DNA of 64,000 nucleotides from NCBI GenBank assembly GCA_963732365.1, contig CAVSZC010000005.1, positions 1,364,001 to 1,428,000 on the forward strand, read 5' to 3'. The stretch is from SR-FBR-E99 sp963732365 (GTDB lineage Bacteria; Bacteroidota; Bacteroidia; Bacteroidales; VadinHA17). The notes beneath the pieces are model-generated. The model ran no database searches and had not been told where the DNA came from. It saw nothing but the letters and a program-made list of their open reading frames with translations. Each line of letters starts with the position of its first letter. The stretch's first letter is position 1. Below, in pieces: positions 61,843 through 64,000 of this stretch. The translations under genes were made by a program, and so were the position numbers.

Positions 61843-63333
61843 ATGAAAACTAAATTACTCTTTCCCGTATTTCTCTTTGTTTTTCTGAGTTATCCCGGTC
61901 ACGGCCAGAACGTGTCAGTAGTGAATGAATCATCTCAGGCATTATCTTTAAGAGAACCTGACCAGGCAGATTCCATCATAGCCGGTCTTAATAAGTTCAT
62001 TCCTGACTATCAAAAGGCTGAAAGAATCCCTGGCGTATCTGTCGCCCTGGTTTATGATAATGAGATTGCCTGGACACAGGGATTTGGGTTCGCGAACTCC
62101 ATTACGAAAAAACCGGTTGACACCAACACCCTTTTTGAGATAGCATCAGTGAGCAAAGTAGTCACTGCTTATATCGCCTTGCGCCTGGTGGATGAGGGCA
62201 AACTGTCGCTGAACAAACCCCTGCACGGCTATCTGTCAGATGAGTGGATGCCCTACTCGGCCTACAGGGACTCGATAAAGCTTAATCATGTGCTGTCACA
62301 CAGCTCAGGACTGAGAAAGACAAGCAGGGAGATACTGTTTGAACCAGGCACCGCCTATTTCTATTCGGCCAACGGCCTTACTCTTTTGCAGGATGTGATT
62401 GAAGAAGTGACAGGAGAGAATCTGGAGGAGCTTGCACAGCGACTTGTCTTTCAACCCCTGGGAATGAAGAATAGCAGCTTTATCCTGAAAGATGAGTTAT
62501 TGCCATTCGCTGCCAGCGGCCATATTCATGCAACCGTTTTGGTGGCACTGTTTGGCATACTGCTGCTGGTGAATTTTTTGATAATCTACCTGGCAGGCCT
62601 GGTAATCAATAGACTGGTGACAAAATCGTGGAGGCTGCTACGAATTCATATTATTCTTATGATCCTACTGACTATTGCAGTTGTTGCCGGCGTTCTGCTG
62701 TTTGTTTTCGGGAAGAGCTTCATTATAGAATTTGCTTATGTCACATTGTTTGCAGGTTTATTATGTCTTGTACTTTTTTTTATCCTTTTCTATCCTGTAA
62801 GACTCCTGATATTAAGGATTGTGGCCGGGAAGGGGTATCAAAGGCTCTCAAGTGTTCTGTGGGCATTGCTGCTTATGGTAATAATGATATTGGCTTCGCT
62901 GAAGATAATTAACGTGCCAGTCCCTTCCTGGCCAGATTATGAAGCACGATCCGCAGGAACAATAAGGACCTCACCGGGCGAGCTGGCATTGTTCATGATT
63001 GAGATGGCCAACCCAAGGTACCTGAAGCCTGAGACAGCAGAGTTATTAAGAACCCCACAGATAAAACTTGATGAAAACCTGTCATGGGGTATGGGTCCGG
63101 GTATCTACTATTCAGACGAAGGGTATGCATTATGGCAGTGGGGTCAGCATATTGATTTCCAGACTATTATGATTGTTTATCCGGAGAGCGGATTTGGGGT
63201 TGTGGTATGCACCAACAGTGACCTGCTGAACCCGGATGTTGCCCTCGGGATAGCCCGGGCAGCCCTTGGCGGAGATATTGAATCAATAAGGGCAGCTATC
63301 CACCTTGAATATGACTACTCAGAGGAGGAGTGA
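61843..63333 (+). CDS. serine hydrolase (beta-lactamase family) with a membrane insertion
   Basis: 496 residues from ATG 61843, MKTKLLFPVFLFVFLSYPGH signal peptide (ATG 61810 is the longer option). SxxK: EIASVSKVVTAYIALRLVDE near residue 105; SHSSGL near 150; YxN: YFYSANGLTLLQDVIEE near 180. At about 230-365 four hydrophobic helices interrupt the domain (ALFGILLLVNFLIIYLAGLV and others). The domain then resumes (TSPGELALFMIEMANPRYLK, SWGMGPGIYYSDEGYALWQW, FGVVVCTNSD). The active site is probably periplasmic and tethered to the inner membrane. Substrate unknown. Confidence 0.85.
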   Translation: MKTKLLFPVFLFVFLSYPGHGQNVSVVNESSQALSLREPDQADSIIAGLNKFIPDYQKAERIPGVSVALVYDNEIAWTQGFGFANSITKKPVDTNTLFEIASVSKVVTAYIALRLVDEGKLSLNKPLHGYLSDEWMPYSAYRDSIKLNHVLSHSSGLRKTSREILFEPGTAYFYSANGLTLLQDVIEEVTGENLEELAQRLVFQPLGMKNSSFILKDELLPFAASGHIHATVLVALFGILLLVNFLIIYLAGLVINRLVTKSWRLLRIHIILMILLTIAVVAGVLLFVFGKSFIIEFAYVTLFAGLLCLVLFFILFYPVRLLILRIVAGKGYQRLSSVLWALLLMVIMILASLKIINVPVPSWPDYEARSAGTIRTSPGELALFMIEMANPRYLKPETAELLRTPQIKLDENLSWGMGPGIYYSDEGYALWQWGQHIDFQTIMIVYPESGFGVVVCTNSDLLNPDVALGIARAALGGDIESIRAAIHLEYDYSEEE

Positions 63334-63438
63334 AGAGCAGGGAGCAGGAAAGGGGTATTTGCGATTTGCGAATTTGGATTTGCGATTTGCGAGTTGCGAA
63401 TTTATGTCCTCCCCTAAATAAGGTTGACCGTTTTTTAT
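63334..63438. repeat. GATTTGCGA repeat block next to IS end
   Basis: GATTTGCGAATTTGGATTTG and GATTTGCGAGTTGCGAATTT, then AATAAGGTTGACCG close to the insertion-sequence end. Confidence 0.6.
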
Positions 63439-64000
63439 TCAATATTCAACAATTGGGCAAACAAGAGTCTTCTCTGTTAAGCCCGATAAATCAAAGTTAC
63501 ATTTCTTTTGATTGGTTTTTATTTTTTCACTAAAAATCCATTCATTTAATTTACAGTTGCTTGCATCATCTTTTAGGTTTTGCTCAAAGGATATAGGAGA
63601 CAATCTGCCAGGTAAAGATCTATGTGGTCTTTTATTATTGTAATGGTTAACTGCTTTGTCCAGATACTCTCTTAATTGTTCTAATGAGTTGATGGACCAG
63701 TACTTAAGATATTCATTTTTGATAATTCCATTAACTCGTTCAATGTAAGCATTATCCTGACCACGCAAGCCCATGCTGACTAACATCTGCCTCTCGTCCA
63801 GCATCTTCAGATAAGAATGATCGCCGTATTGTGAACCTCTGTCTGAGTGATGGATCGCCCCTGTAAGATCATAACAACCTCGTATTGCAAAGGACATATT
63901 CAAGGCTTTAATGTTAGCCAGGGCTCTCATGTGATCGCTTGCCTGATAACCCAAAATACGCCTGCTATAAATATCTTCTATAAAAACAATATAATGCATG
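63439..64000 (-). mobile_element. IS3-family transposase (OrfB, integrase core), partial
   Basis: The last 187 residues of OrfB. The frame is open to the right edge, so the true start lies outside. DDE triad: YIVFIEDIYSRRILGY, IHHSDRGSQYGDHSYLKML and QDNAYIERVNGIIKNEYLKY, all present, followed by VNHYNNKRPHRSLPGRLSPI. The tail after FEQNLKDD is longer than usual. The element's left inverted repeat should lie near 63410-63435 (AAGGTTGACC), but the other end is needed to prove it. Likely active or recent because no decay is seen. Confidence 0.92.

Overview
The window looks like a chromosomal stretch of a Bacteroidota bacterium, probably of the Bacteroidales/Marinilabiliales kind. The evidence is an AT-rich base composition, many Sec-signal and lipobox proteins, families common in that phylum (DUF4143 ATPases, mobile mystery proteins A/B, PGN_0703-type nuclease, SOUL, DUF2975/XRE pairs) and several promoters of the Bacteroidota form TTTG-N19/20-TAnnTTTG. 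No rRNA, tRNA, CRISPR array or core housekeeping cluster was seen. Almost everything is accessory DNA, and most genes lie on the minus strand.

1-8.6 kb: a tightly packed minus-strand operon, read right to left, of D12-class DNA adenine methylase, HerA-like ATPase, NurA-like nuclease, UvrD-type helicase with an Fe-S PD-(D/E)XK nuclease tail, RadC-family JAMM protein, and a DUF262 (GmrSD-like) protein that runs off the left edge. This is the best candidate for a poorly described defence system. 8.6-20.3 kb: a large DUF2779 nuclease flanked by two decayed copies of one small phosphatase family, two long paralogous AAA ATPases plus a decayed third copy, small unknown genes and a WYL regulator.

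20.5-41.3 kb: a string of short cargo units: PGN_0703-type nuclease, a zinc-ribbon protein, secreted proteins, XRE+HNH, a UPF1-like helicase with a DUF2726-like tail, a nucleoside deoxyribosyltransferase-like protein, a serine hydrolase, two TIR-TolB-TPR proteins, and Fic+HsmA. At least four units (23.2-25.3, 34.0-36.4, 36.7-39.0 and 39.2-41.2 kb) are bounded by mutually complementary boxes of the form GTTA.../...TAAC, and their 3' sides share a further motif. This recalls integron cassettes with attC-like ends. No integrase is visible.

41.2-64 kb: an NYN gene broken by a nonsense codon, a mobile mystery A/B pair with its operator, a SRPBCC protein, a peroxiredoxin with a decayed duplicate beside it, SOUL, an alpha/beta hydrolase and a frameshifted NmrA-like gene downstream of a DevBCA/TolC-type ABC exporter, a DUF4143 ATPase, two XRE/membrane-protein pairs with visible operators, a quinone-oxidoreductase-like dehydrogenase, DUF1801, an unusual membrane-interrupted serine hydrolase, and part of an IS3-family transposase at the right edge.

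Two themes run through the window. Intergenic spaces carry mosaics of short repeats (AAGGTT tracts, GATTTGCGA, GAAGACG, GTGGTCCTCGGTTC, conserved hairpins) in a largely fixed order. Decayed gene fragments are frequent and often lie next to an intact relative. Together these suggest a fast-turnover accessory region.
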